In this document: positions 1-11,271 of the stretch, piece by piece | Layout: each line of letters begins with the position of its first letter | Position numbering within the stretch: position 1 is the first letter of the stretch | The notes under the pieces: generated by a model | The model's database searches: none | Told to the model about the DNA's origin: nothing | Seen by the model: the letters and a program-made list of their open reading frames with translations, nothing else | Origin: Chenopodium formosanum | Lineage: Eukaryota > Streptophyta > Magnoliopsida > Caryophyllales > Amaranthaceae | Direction: 5' to 3' | NCBI GenBank assembly: GCA_024500155.1 | Contig: CM044872.1 | Location: 50,411,460-50,475,459 of the forward strand | Length of the DNA: 64,000 nt | Program-made: the position numbers and the translations under genes

Positions 1-968
1 TGAGACATAAATAGAGTCTATAAATGATTACTTGATAAATAATACATCCTACTGAATGTAAAAATTAGCAATCGAGTATGGTATTGTTAATTACTCTAAC
101 TATTACTTATGCATTTACGGGATTTTATTATTGCTAATTAATTTTCAATATATATGCTATTTAAAAATGAAAAACTTGCAAATTATACGTACAAAATTCT
201 AGCAAGACAACATAGTGGAATTAATTAAAATAGTCACACACAACAATTAATTAACTAAATTTGTGGAATATGGAGCAATATTTTAAAAAAACTATAAGCA
301 TGAAATATCACAATATCTACAAACAACAAAGAAACATAAAACCCGAGGCATCGCCCGGGTCACTAACTAGTTGTTCTTTAAATGCCTAATGGAGTCAACT
401 ATCAATATCTTCAAGCACCAATAAAAAAAAATTATGAAAGTTGATATATTGAAAGCAAATAGAAAGCTGAATTTAACAAATTTTCACATGATTATGGCTT
501 TTGTTCACAAAATGAGGTTAGCAGTTTATGATTTGACTAGCTAATTGCATTATTATGAGCCGATTCAATTGAGTACGTGCTTGTACATATTATTTGTTTG
601 TGTAAATGTTCTTAGTAAATAGCTATCAACAGATACATATCTTAACAACATGTATTTAAATCGTAAATAGTTTTCTTTTTTGCACACTATTATTCATTCT
701 CTTTTATGTATTATTTTTTTTTTCTCAATAATCAACCGACTTAAAGTGTTTTTTAAAATCTTTCTTAGCAAGCTTTTCATATACAATTAAATACAAAATT
801 CTTTTTTTTTTTTTTTAAAATAAATTCTTGTTTTATTAATGGTAAATTAGTACATTACACTATATATGTCACAACTTTTGTTAAGAATTTGATTTTTTAA
901 ACTTACTTTATGTTATCAACATATATTGTGGAAGGATACATTAAATCTTTTCAAATATTTTATTTATG
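1..968. other. AT-rich intergenic stretch
   Basis: No gene is recognisable here. The stretch is AT-rich with poly-A and poly-T runs. The only structured item is an imperfect GC-rich hairpin followed by CTAG near 343-370, listed separately as a possible Helitron 3' end. Confidence 0.6.
343..370 (+). mobile_element. Possible Helitron 3' terminus
   Basis: An imperfect palindrome with arms ACCCGAGGC and CGCCCGGGT is followed after a few bases by CTAG and then T. Helitron 3' ends are known to have a short GC-rich hairpin just upstream of CTRR, with insertion between A and T. No 5' TC end or RepHel protein was identified, so only the terminus is proposed. Confidence 0.3.
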
Positions 969-970
969 TA

Positions 971-2579
971 CTACGTCTGTTAAGTTTTATTTGCAACTTT
1001 TACTATATTTGGATGCTTAGTATTATTTACAACTTTCCCAAATTTTTCCTTTTTTAGTAAGTTTTTTGCTGGAAATGTCAATATTGCCCTTATTTTAAAA
1101 ATTAAACATTCACTTAAGTGATTAATTACATTACACTAACAACTTAATCTGGATCTAACATCTCCCAACTTGGCTCTTTCTTTCTCCTCTCAATCGCAAC
1201 CTCCATTGATTTCGACTTCGGCAAGCAGTAGCAGCAACATCGTCGTGGCTATGGTGGTTTTGCGGCAAGAAGGGAAGCAACACACATGTTGTTTTCGTTG
1301 ATTAGATGATTTTCGTGGGTTTGTGAGTATTCTGGGTTTAAGGGTTTAAGTGGATTTTTGGGTGTTTTTAGTGATTTTTGGTGGGTTTGTGAGTGATTTC
1401 GATGATTTTCAGTGGGTTTATGGGTGGTTTCAGTGTTTTTCGTGGGTCTTGTGGGTGGTTTCAGTGAATTTCGTGGGCTTTGTGGGTGGTTTCGATGGTG
1501 TCGGTGTTGGTGGGTGGTCTAGATTTAGGTGGTGTAAGGGGTTTAAGTGGGGGTTTTGCTAGTGTCGATCGGTGGTCTAGGCCGGGTTTAGGATGTTTCG
1601 GCGATGTCGGTGGTTGTGGTGGTTTGGGTTTGGGTTTGGGAATTATGGCAGTGTCGGTGGTTGTGGTGGTCTGGGTTTGGAAGTTTCGGTGGTGTCGGTA
1701 GTCTGGGTTTGGCGGGGTGTCGGTGGTGCCGATGGTGGCGGCTAGTCTGGTTTAGGTGGTGTCGATGGTGATGGCTGGTCTGGTTTAGGTGGTTTTGGTG
1801 GAGGTGGCCTGGTCACCTAGTGAGTGGCTTGGGTAGTTTACTATCATGTTTAATTTATCTCTCTCCTCCTTAATCACAAACCCTTTCATTCCAAAGTCAC
1901 CATTATGAAATTTTGACTTGGGATCCGTGTTGCATCTCAAAGTTGCAAATAAACACTAGGTGAAAAAAGAAGATTGACACCGCCCTAAGGCCACCGGTGG
2001 GGAAAATATGGGGAAAAATAGGCGGGATTTGAGGGGAGGTTTTTGCCACCGATTCAAACTGAACCGGTGGGAAAAACCATTATTCCCACCGGTTTGCCAA
2101 ACCGGTGGCATTTCATTTAAAAAAAAAACGCCCTATGTATACCCTAACCCTACCCCCATTTCACTCACCAGCCTCTCTCCTCTCCCACTCTCTCCTGCAT
2201 GCGTACTCCTTATCTCTCTTCTCTGTTCTCTGATTTCATCTCCTTCTCTCTGTCTTTCTCTTTCGTTTCTCGTCTCCTTCTTCTTCTCCTTCTCTTTCGT
2301 TTCCACCACCACGAAGACCACCAAGACCATCCAAATTATTCGAGGTTAGGATTTTAATTCGATTTTTTTGGGTTTAATTATGCGATTTTAATCGATTTGG
2401 GATTTTAATTCGATTTTTCTCGAGTTTTTTGGGTTTAATGTTGTTTTTAATTAAACGATTTTTCTGGGTTTTTTTTTTTGGGGTTTTTTGAGTTTTCTGG
2501 GTTTAATTAAACGATTTTTCTGGGTTTAATCAAAACATGCATGCGTTTTTTGGGGTTTTTTTTTTATTTTGAGTTTTCT

Positions 2580-2616
<37 letters not shown>

Positions 2617-3257
2617 GGTTTTCTGGGTTTTCGGGGATTTCTGGTTCGTGAGTTTTATTAATTTTTTTTGTTTTAAATGATGCAGGTTTATTGATTTAGA
2701 TCTTAATAAATCGAATCAAGATGCAGGAATATAAATCGAAGAATCAAGATGTTGTATGGGATTTTTTCATTTTGATGTTGTAATTTTTTTTTGATTTATA
2801 TTGTAATTTTTTTTTTGATTTATACGTTGTAATTTTTTTTTGATTTATGTTGTAATTTTTTTTATTTATATTGTAATTTTTTATTTTGATTATATGTTGT
2901 AATTTTTTCGATTATAATGAATGAAATTGGTCGATTATATTTTGATGTTTAAATTTTTTTTTTTTTTGAGTTAATTGGTCAATTATATTTAAAGTGACAA
3001 AAACAAAAAAAAAATTATTATATGTACATTGCCACCGGTTAACCGGTGGCATTTATATTTAACACCAAAAAAAAATAAAGCGGCAATGTTTTTTGCCGGT
3101 GGCAATATTGGTTTTTGACACCGGTTTTGAACCGGTGGCTTTTTGATGGAGAAATGCCACCCCTCAAATGCCCAGCGGTTCAAAATTGGTGGCATAAGGG
3201 GGTTTTGAACCGGTGGGCATTTGCCTTTTTCTACTACTGAAAACTTAACGGAGGTAG
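971..3257. mobile_element. Stowaway/mariner-like element, interrupted by a CACTA-like insertion
   Basis: The left end (971-1000) and the reverse complement of the right end (1940-1953 plus 3243-3257) form terminal inverted repeats of about 30 bp that match at about 27 positions. They begin CTACGTCTGTTAAG on the left and CTACCTCCGTTAAG on the right. Both ends are flanked by TA (969-970 and 3258-3259), the target duplication of Tc1/mariner elements. The right repeat is cut in two by the insertion at 1954-3239; removing it with one AAA copy restores a continuous repeat. Without the insertion the element is about 1 kb and has no intact transposase, so it is non-autonomous. Its interior (about 1240-1830) is strongly G/T-rich. 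Confidence 0.75.
1954..3239. mobile_element. CACTA-like non-autonomous element, copy 1
   Basis: The ends are CACTAGGTGAAAAA on the left and, reading inward on the other strand, CAGTAGTAGAAAAA on the right, a degenerate CACTA-type inverted repeat. The flanking trinucleotides AAA at 1951-1953 and 3240-3242 make a 3-bp target duplication, as expected for CACTA elements. Subterminal regions carry many copies of ACCGGT-centred motifs in both orientations, which in CACTA elements usually serve as transposase binding sites. No transposase frame is present; the internal 113-codon frame at 2008-2349 is low-complexity. It shares the ACCGGT-rich ends with the element at 26826-28229 and lies in the opposite orientation to it. 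Confidence 0.75.
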
Positions 3258-3259
3258 TA

Positions 3260-4326
3260 TAAGATTTGTTTCCTAAATAGATATTAAAAAAAAAAAAATA
3301 ATTAAGGGACACACTAGAAAATGACACATGTCATTTTTGATGTGTCTTTTGTCATATAGTTATTGATATCTCTCAATCACTAGTTTTTTCAAAATAAGCC
3401 TTTTGAATTCAAAATTCTCTCTCAAACGCTAATAAAGATTCTTAACCAAACATTAACATTAGAGGTTTGAGTTAGTCAAACCTCTCTTTTTGCCCCAAAT
3501 TTCTTTTAACTAACCCTTCATTTTTTTTCACTTAATTACAAATCACCAAATTAAATATAGTCAAGTAGGGTGTGTAAATATTGTTAAATGCTAAATGTTG
3601 CATCTAAATAAACATAAAAAGTAATGTCAATTGCCTCCAACATTTTTCATTTCTTTGGTTGGCTTGGACCTAATGGATTGACTCTAATGCAATCCATTTT
3701 GCCTTATTTCACATTTTAAGATTCGGATTATATTGGCCATCAAACATGACATCATAATAACAAATACGAAAAAAATGTATTAAGCCGTAAGATTATCTAG
3801 ACCATGAGACAATAACACTTGTCATTTCAAACTTCAAAGTGTTGGGTCACGTAGGCAATAACCAACATTATAATGACATGTTTGATGTCAAGTAAGCGAA
3901 TGAAATTCGGATATATCTTTAAGTTAAAAAATTAATTTAGAGTTTTTATTTTTGATGAACTTCAAATTTTAATAATAATATCTAGGATACTCAATCTACC
4001 TTTGTCTCTTAAAAGTTGTAGCATTATTGTTTTCAAGCTTGTCAATGTATAAATGTGATAATCAAAGTATATAATTATATATTAGAAATAAAGAATTGTT
4101 AAAAGTGGATCATATTTAAATGTAAGCAATTTGATTAAAAACAAATAATTACTATTTCCATTGAATATTAGGTTGCCATACAAAAATCAAGCAAAAGTAA
4201 GGATAAATGAGATAAATCGACAAAAAAAAAAAGAATGAAAGAAAGAAAGAGGACCATTATTTTAAATTACAAACTCTTTATAATGGTAATATCCCACTCT
4301 ATTTATTATATCTCTTACCTTTATAT
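3260..4326. other. Intergenic stretch without recognised gene
   Basis: AT-rich sequence with no convincing coding region. Nothing beyond simple A/T runs was recognised before the short SINE-like fragment that follows. Confidence 0.5.
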
Positions 4327-4333
4327 GGTCCCA

Positions 4334-4397
4334 AGTGATCCTTGGATCAATTCTCATTACCTTGCCCTTGTGGCTCTCTAAACACTAAAAAAAAAAA
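4334..4397 (+). mobile_element. 5'-truncated SINE-like fragment
   Basis: The 3' part reads TTGTGGCTCTCTAA then CACTA and a poly-A tail, closely matching the 3' end of the SINE-like insertion at 55464-55616. The heptamer GGTCCCA lies on both sides (4327-4333 and 4398-4404), compatible with a short target duplication. It is only about 65 bp, so it would be a heavily truncated copy. Confidence 0.5.
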
Positions 4398-4406
4398 GGT
4401 CCCATT

Positions 4407-4591
4407 TAGAGCTGACAATCCCTGACCCGACCCGATAACACGACCTCAATCCGAACAACTCGAATTCGACTCGATTTGACCCAAATTTCATATTCCATAA
4501 TAATATTAAGTTTTATACTATGTTGACAGTATCTAAACATAACCCGAAATCTAACCCGAACCCGACATGCTGACCCGAATTGCCACCCCTA
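4407..4591. mobile_element. Short hAT-like MITE (probable)
   Basis: The ends TAGAGCTGACAAT and (reverse complement of the right end) TAGGGGTGGCAAT resemble the inverted repeats of the three larger hAT-like elements in this window. The interior has the same CCCGACCCGA-type repeats. The 8-bp flanks match at only 5 of 8 positions, so the target duplication is decayed or the boundaries are slightly wrong. Confidence 0.45.
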
Positions 4592-4912
4592 TTCCCCCTC
4601 TACCCACTTGCATTTTTAAAATATGTATCTTCTCACATTCTTCTTTACTTTTGTCGTAACTTGATCACTTTCTTATGTTAACTAATTCGCTCACCATTAC
4701 TTTTTTTATTCATCTCTAATTATCTAACAATCGATCCTATTTACACAATATTTCAACAAATTCAATTCAATCACATGAATTTTTATGTCAATCAAAGTGT
4801 TGCAATTAAAAAAAAAAAAGACATGTTATATGGCTATTTATTAATGATATTAATATTTTTTCCTGTAACAAAAAGGGAATAATACATTATAGAATAGTAC
4901 TCATACGGAGTA

Positions 4913-5193
4913 CTCTTTCCATTTATAAATATTTGCTGAATTTCTACATGTGCGGAGTAATAAAATATGAAGGTAGTGGGGTAGGTGGAAGAATAAAAAA
5001 TTGTAAAAAACAAAAGGAGTTGAGAGAATTGGAGGAGAGAGAATATGAAATTAATAAAATATGTTTTATGGTGGGTCAATAGGTGAGAGAAATTAATTAA
5101 ATATTATAAAAGCTTTTCAAATAAGGAAATGGAGCAAGTATTTAAAAATAGTCGTAAATAAAAAATGAAGCAAGTATTTAAAAATGAAAGGAA
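4913..5193. mobile_element. Stowaway-like MITE
   Basis: The left end (CTCTTTCCATTTATAAATA) and the reverse complement of the right end (TTCCTTTCATTTTTAAATA) form imperfect inverted repeats of about 25 bp. Both sides carry TA (4911-4912 and 5194-5195). A second copy of the right-end motif (GCAAGTATTTAAAAAT) lies inside at about 5132, giving a duplicated terminus. There is no coding capacity. Confidence 0.55.
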
Positions 5194-5387
5194 TATTAAT
5201 TAAGAGGGTAGTATAATTTCAAAAGAATTAATAATTTCAAAAGAATCCACCAGATATGATGATGTCGATCAAGTTGCCAATGGAGCTGGTGCATCCAATG
5301 AACGATCTTCGGGATATGTTCATGGGCACTCTGCCTAGCATTCCTTTGCGAGTGCCAGATTCTTACCCTTAATTCAATAGGTTTAAT

Positions 5388-6137
5388 ATGACAATAAAAA
5401 TTATGACTTGGAATGTTCAAGGGGCGGGAAGCCCGGGGTTTATGACTATCTTGAAAGAGGTTATTAGAATTAATAGACCTACTATTGTAGCGTTGGTTGA
5501 GACACATATAAGTGGGGAAACTTCTTAGCAAGTGTGTGATAGAGTTGGTTATTCTGGACATTTTCGAGAGGATGCACAAGGATTTAGCGATGGGATTTGG
5601 TTGTTCTGGAGGGCAGAGGAAATCCAAGTAAGTGTGCTTGATTCTAATACTTAGCATATTACTATTCAGATTTCAAAGATGGGGGAGGAACCATGGATCT
5701 TTAGTACGATTTACGCAAGTCCTGACTCAAGGAAAAAGCGTGAATTATGGGAAGCCTTGAATGAGGCTAAAAATCGTTTTAGAGGTCCGTGGTTGTTGGG
5801 TGGAGAATTTAATGACACTATTTCAATTGGAGAAAGAATTGGAAATGGGGGTAGTGATATGCAACGAAGGTGTAGGGATTTTTCTGATTGGGTGGAGTCG
5901 AATAAGTGGCTTGATCTAATGTATTCTGGCCCTGCTTTTACATGGGCTAGAGGAGAGACTGATCAAACCTATAAAGCAGCACGTTTGGATAGATTTCTTT
6001 GTAATGATGAGTGGAGGTTGAATTTTGAAGGTGCTACTGTCAAACATCTTCCAAAGAGCAAGTCTGATCATTGTCCTATAATTGGCAATAAGTTGGCAGG
6101 GGCATCTCGTGAAACTAGAATCTCGGTTGCGACGTAA
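5388..6137 (+). pseudogene. LINE ORF2 fragment: APE-type endonuclease
   Basis: Reading from the ATG at 5388 gives the typical start MTIKIMTWNVQGAG, followed by a VETH motif and, near the C-terminal side, SDHCPI. Two in-frame TAG codons (5526-5528 and 5652-5654) interrupt it, after which the frame is open from 5655 to a stop at 6135-6137. The usual GDFN catalytic motif reads GEFN (about 5806-5817), replacing the Asp by Glu. The linker to the reverse transcriptase is shortened and frameshifted relative to what these LINEs normally have. It is a dead remnant of the nicking nuclease that starts target-primed reverse transcription. Confidence 0.85.
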
Positions 6138-7717
6138 GTTGGATGATGTGTTACATCAAGAGGAAACTTTATGGTTCCAAAAATCGAGGATGGAAGCCAT
6201 TAAAGATGGTGATAGAAATACTCGATTTTTTCACTTGTCCACGGTGATAAGGTGAAATAGGAATAAAATAGAGATGCTTCAGAATGATGAGGGGATTTGG
6301 ATTTCAGATCCCGTCGAGGTCAAGAAGCTTGTTGTTGATTATTGGAAAACGCTTTTCAATGAAGAACAACCGGGGTACCAGGTTTATTCATATTTAAGTG
6401 GCTGCTATCCTATTTTGGCAGAGCAGGAGCTTCAATCTCTCCAAAGACCGTATGTGAGGTGCGAAATTGTTCGTGTGTTAAAGAGCATGAATGCATATAA
6501 GGCACCATGCCCCGACGGTTTCCAGCCATTATTTTATCAAAGATATTGGGATGTGGTACAACCGAATGTCAATAAGTTAGTGATGGATGTCTTGAATGGT
6601 AAAGAGTTTCCAGAATACTTGAATGATGCTCATCTTGTTCTTATTCCAAAGGTGGAGGCGCCTCAATTTGTCACGCAATTTAGGCCGATTGGATTGTGCA
6701 ACATTGTGTACAAGATTGTCACAAAAGTAATCGTTAATCGACTCAAACCAGTTTTGCCTACACTAATCTCACCCACAAATGTAGCTTTGTTCCACGGAGG
6801 CAAATTACGGATAACATTATCATTGTGCAGGAAATGTTACATACTATAAGGAAGAAGCAAGGCAATACTGGGTATATGGCGATCAAAATCGACTTTGAGA
6901 AGGCGTATGATCGGTTACGATGGAGTTTCATTCGCAATCTCTTTTGGAACTAAGGTTGCCACAAGGAATGATCGAGGTTATAATGCAGTGTGTGACTTCA
7001 CCTTCCTTACAAATTTTGTGGAATGGTGATGAGACTGAGAAATTTTGTCTGTCTAGAGGAATTCGCCAAGGGGATCCACTTTCCCCATATATTTTTGTGA
7101 TTTGTATGGAGCGCCTTGCTCATTTAATTGAGCAAGCTATTCAGTTAGGAGCATGGAAGCCAATCAAAGCAAGTCGAAATGGCCCCTCCATTTCAAACCT
7201 TGCATTCGCAGATGATCTAATCCTCTTTAGTGAGGCATCCCCTGACCAAGCTCGTATTATATCAGCTTGTATACAGCAATTTTGTGAGGCATCGGGGAGC
7301 AAGGTGAGCACAACAAAATCCCGTGTATTTTTCTCCAAGAATACACCAATGGTTGTGTGAGCAGAGACATGCCATGAACCAAGTATGGAAGAGACTTTGG
7401 ATCTAGGGACTTATCTTGGGGTCTCGACTATAAATGGTCGTACCACAAACAAAGATTATCAGTACCTGGTGGATAAAATCAATGGCAAGTTAGCAGGATG
7501 GAAATCAAAATTGTTGTCTTTGGCCGGGCGTGCAACGCTAATCCAATCCTCACTGAATACGATGCCCTTATATGCAATGCAGACCACCAAATTGCCAAGG
7601 GGTGTTTGTGACAACATGGACAAAATGGCAAGGCGTTTTTTGTGGGGTGGTAATGAGATCAATGCAAAATTCATCTTGTTTCATGGGATAAAGTTACGAG
7701 CACTAAGACTGATGGTG
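6138..7717 (+). pseudogene. LINE ORF2 fragment: reverse transcriptase
   Basis: The region carries reverse transcriptase blocks in order: APCPDGFQP, FRPIGLCN, the KIDFEKAYDR motif, RQGDPLSPY and the catalytic box FADD near 7207-7218. They are spread over different frames: one frame is open to about 6849, another from 6920 to a TGA at 7358-7360, and a third from 7385. There is a frame break near 6790-6900, and an in-frame TAG near 6255. After FADD comes the ARRFLWGG motif usual for plant LINEs, and the frame is then cut at 7722 by the solo LTR. The sequence resumes directly at 9543 on the far side of the LTR, where the reading continues as GIRLMRQANAAFL. Confidence 0.88.
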
Positions 7718-7722
7718 GGTTG

Positions 7723-9537
7723 TGTAGGGAATATTTCAAGCATTACCCCCAAGCTTGAACCCCACTGTGATCATACACTTAAGTATGGTGGCGTCCAAAG
7801 GGAAGGAAGCTAGAGAAAAAGAGTCGCCAACAAGTTTTAGGAACTTATAAACCGTTCACAAGGTGAAGATTACACCCCTTAACGATCCATGAGACCGTTA
7901 ACTCCAAAAGGTCTTGAACCAAATAGGGTTCGGGGATGAAGGTACAAATCCAACCTAAAAGAGATTGAACCTGCTCTAATAATAGGCCTCTACTTCATTC
8001 TTCTCGTATTCATGTGCGCTTTCTGACTAACATGCAATCAATAGGTGAACCCTAAACCTGTTTATCTATGGTGGTTGAACTTAATGCACAAGCAAAACTA
8101 TTATTGGCGATCACTTGAATTATAATCAAATTAACCCTAAACAAGATTATTAATTATCTTATTAAGCGTGATTACAAGTACAAATTCCCTTTAAACCTGC
8201 ATAAAAGGCGTGATCAAGCAATAACAATATAATATATATCAAGCAACATAATAATCATCATTATAATCATGTTCATGTTAATAATAAAGCTTAAATATAA
8301 TATCAAGATCCTAGACATGATACTAACAAGATTAATAACAAAACCTAGCATGTCACTAAGCATTAAAGATCAAAGCTTTAAACCTAACATGGTACTAACA
8401 TGATATTAGAAAAGAGAATAGGAAGCATCGCAGGAATCATAATAAGCATATTTGATATTATAACCTTTTCTCTAAACATGATATTAGGAATCAAAATAGG
8501 AACCTAAACATCTTCTATATATCAATAAACAATTAAAGTACTTACTTGGATGCCTCGTATCTCTTTCTAATAACAAAATACACGCGTTAGTAACTTCAAG
8601 GAAAATATAAAATCAAAACAATCAAGTTAAATAATTGAAAGAGAGATTAGGGACCAAACCCTCAGAAATTATAACCTTTCACGTCTAGGGCGAAGACAAC
8701 TTCGAACTCGGCTCGGTGTTTCTAGATCTCGTGAATGCGGAATTTTGTAAGAGGGAAGGTTTAGAAAAAGAGAGAGAAAGCTTCTAGCTTTAGAGAGAGT
8801 AATGATGATTGAATTGTAGATTGTAGATGAATAAAAACGGAGGTTCAGGACTCTATTTATAAGAAAACAGTCCGGAAATAGGTAGAATTTGATAAGGAAT
8901 AAAACTCCACTCTGTCGCTGCAAAACCGACTTTGTCGCATGGCGACAAGTCTTGGATTCCTACGCGCTTTCAAACATGTAGTCCACTTATCAATCAAAAT
9001 CGATTTGTAAAGTCCGTATGAAAACTGAAATCGTATTTTTCATAAAATAATATTTTATTCCAAATAAAACTTATCAAAATCTAATTATTAATTCTAATCT
9101 TATTAGGGTTAAAAAGAACCTTCTAGAGAATTCTAGAATACTATAATTAATTCTAATAACTTTAGGAATAATAATTAATATTGGGCCCTCCCCTAGATCA
9201 TTGGGCCGCATGTAAAGATCAAACCGGACTCAGTTTAGTATTTTGGCCATAACTTCCTCATTATTCATCGGAATTGGGCTTATAATATATCGTTGGAAAG
9301 CTCTTTGCAAGCTCCATCCAACTATACTATTGTAGGACCCTTGTCATGGACCAAACTAAACTGGATTTGCTGTTTTCATAAAATAGAGTTGTTTTCGAAA
9401 ACAGAAAGAAAGAATTTTTAATAAAAGCTAACCGCAACACTTGACCTTTCACACTTTCACCTCATTCGATTATCATTCGACGCAAAAGGCATTCATCACT
9501 GGGTTTGGTTTTGGGGAGACACATTTGGGTGTCTACA
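7723..9537. mobile_element. Solo LTR (1,815 bp) inside the LINE
   Basis: The segment begins TGTAG and ends CTACA, the short inverted ends of an LTR. It is flanked by the identical 5-bp sequence GGTTG at 7718-7722 and 9538-9542. The flanking LINE coding sequence is continuous if the segment and one GGTTG copy are removed. No gag-pol frame, primer-binding site or second LTR is present, so this is most simply a solo LTR left after LTR-LTR recombination. Only short open frames occur within it. The size would fit a Ty3/gypsy-type LTR, but superfamily cannot be decided without an internal region. Confidence 0.85.
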
Positions 9538-9542
9538 GGTTG

Positions 9543-10487
9543 GGAATTAGATTAATGCGTCAAGCAAACGCAGCTTTTCTCACGAAATTGGGGTGGAGAC
9601 TTCTATCTGAACTGGAAGCGCTGTGGTCTAGAGTAATGAGGATTAAGTACTGTGAAGGGAGATGTATCCTTAACATGTTCTCCCACAAGCAAGATTCTTC
9701 CAATGCTTGGCGTGGGATTCTTGATAATTTAGACACGTTGAAGAAGGGAGTAAGTCTAGCAGTGGGAAATGGCAGGAGCACTTTATTTTGGAAGAGTAAC
9801 TGGGCGGTTAATCACCCCCTGATCGAAGCAGTAGTCCGTCCCCCACCTGATACAATGTTGGAAGAGGCAGTGAGTGACTTGTGGGACAGAGAACATGGAT
9901 GGAAATGGGAAAGGTTTGCAGACCATCTCCCAAGTGATTTGCTCGAGATAATTGACTCGTTTGAGCGTGTTGAAGATGATGAAGCGGTGTATAAAGTGTA
10001 CTGGAATGGTTCGACCTCTGGGGGCTTTACAATTGCCTCGCCTTTGAAGATCATAAGGGGTGAAGAGGAGTTAGGTGTGATTGAAAATTGGGACTTTGTG
10101 TGGAAAATTCCAGTTCCACAAAGGTTTCGATTTTTTGTGTGGTAGGTTCTACATGAAAGGCTGATGACAAACGCCAACAGGTTTATTCGTAAACTTACTA
10201 ATAATCCTAGATGCCTAATTTGTGGAGAGGTGGAAGAGAATATTGAGCACATTTTGAGGGTGTGTCCTGTTGCTTAGACGGTATGGCGCAAGTTCCCTGG
10301 AATGACTGATGATGAGATCCTAGGAAAACCGTTCAAAGAATGGATTGTGTATAATACACAGGGTGCTGTTACGAGAGACAAGGATTGGCCAATTGTTTTT
10401 ACCACCACTTTGTGATGGATTTGGAAGTGGAGGAATAATAGGTGCTTTGATCGAATAGCTGATATCCCAGTCGATCAAATTGGTTTT
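9543..10487 (+). pseudogene. LINE ORF2 fragment: post-RT region and zf-RVT-like domain
   Basis: This is the continuation of LINE ORF2 beyond the solo LTR, starting GIRLMRQANAAFLTKLGWR and open to a TAG at 10143-10145. Past that stop, the same protein can be followed as VLHERLMTNANRF and a Cys-x2-Cys pair with a downstream His/Cys (CLICGEVEENIEHI), the zf-RVT signature. At least one further in-frame stop (near 10276) follows. It is non-functional, and is kept as evidence that the LINE was once continuous through 7722/9543. Confidence 0.8.
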
Positions 10488-10490
10488 ATT

Positions 10491-11105
10491 ATGGCTCGTG
10501 TTGGTCTTATTCAAAAAGCTTTGGCTCGCAATGAAAGAATGGCTAGCAGAGGAAACAGGGGAAGGGAGTGTATTTATGTGCGGTGGATGTATCCTCAAGA
10601 TGGATGGGTTAAACTAAATACGGATAGGGCTTCGAAAGGAAATCCGGGGGCTACTGGGGGCGGAGGTATTATTTGAGGATCTAGGGGGGAGTTGCATCAG
10701 ATATTTGCTTTCAATTGTGGTGCTACAACATGTACTAAGGCCGAGCTTCTAGCAGTAACGCGTGGCTTAAGTATAGCATGGAATGCAGGTCATAGGAGGG
10801 TGCAAGTTGAGGTGGATTCTGAGGTAGTGGTGAAGCTGCTGGTGGAGGATATTAACTCCTCCTCTCCATTTTATCATATAATTAAGAAGTGTAAGGAGTT
10901 GGTGAGTAAACAAGGTTGGGAGGTGATGATACAACACTGCTATAGGGAGGCGAACCGGGCCGCGGACTGGCTAGCAAACTATGGGGTAACATCGACTTCC
11001 AAACTTGTTCTTCTTGAGGCGGCCCCGGTGGGTCTTAGGGTCGTTTTATTGGAGGATTGGGGAGGTGTTGCCTTAGCAAGATCTGTTCCAGCAGTGGCAG
11101 CTTAA
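10491..11105 (+). pseudogene. LINE ORF2 fragment: RNase H domain
   Basis: The C-terminal part of the LINE polyprotein shows an RNase H fold signature with all four acidic positions visible: NTDRASKGNPG, TKAELLAV, VEVDSEVVV and NRAADWLAN. An in-frame TGA at about 10674 separates the first motif from the rest, so no intact domain can be made. The frame ends at 11103-11105, about 130 bp before the poly-A tail. Plant L1-like LINEs are known to have acquired an RNase H domain, and this copy fits that group. Confidence 0.85.
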
Positions 11106-11271
11106 GGCTGATTTGAGTAGTGTTGTTTGTGGTGTTTTATGTTATGTTTTTCCCCTTTTTTGTTTCCTGGCTTGTTTTTCTTCTGCTTTTCGTTTTTTGG
11201 TTTGTTCTTTTTGTAAGGGATTACCCCCTCTCTTTCATCAAAAAAAAAAAAAAAAAAAGAATTAATAATTT

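Larger units (their letters stand above)
5238..11257 (+). mobile_element. 5'-truncated LINE (plant L1-like), interrupted by a solo LTR
   Basis: The 14-bp sequence AGAATTAATAATTT occurs immediately before the element (5224-5237) and immediately after its poly-A tail (11258-11271), a clear target-site duplication from target-primed reverse transcription. The body encodes, in order, remnants of an APE-type endonuclease, a reverse transcriptase, a zf-RVT-like Cys/His region (about 10110-10275) and an RNase H domain. This is the layout of ORF2 in plant L1-like LINEs that carry RNase H. The gag-like ORF1 is missing, so the copy is 5'-truncated. Several in-frame stops and frameshifts make it non-functional. 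A solo LTR (7723-9537) lies inside the ORF2 sequence just downstream of the reverse transcriptase core. Confidence 0.9.

Noticed and set aside
1350..1701. Gly/Val/Trp-rich plus-strand frames of about 70 codons
   Set aside because: Products of the G/T-skewed repeat core of a non-autonomous element, with no conserved motif.
2008..2349. 113-codon plus-strand frame inside the first CACTA-like element
   Set aside because: Low-complexity Ser/Leu/Phe/Thr sequence in an element without transposase; no motif.
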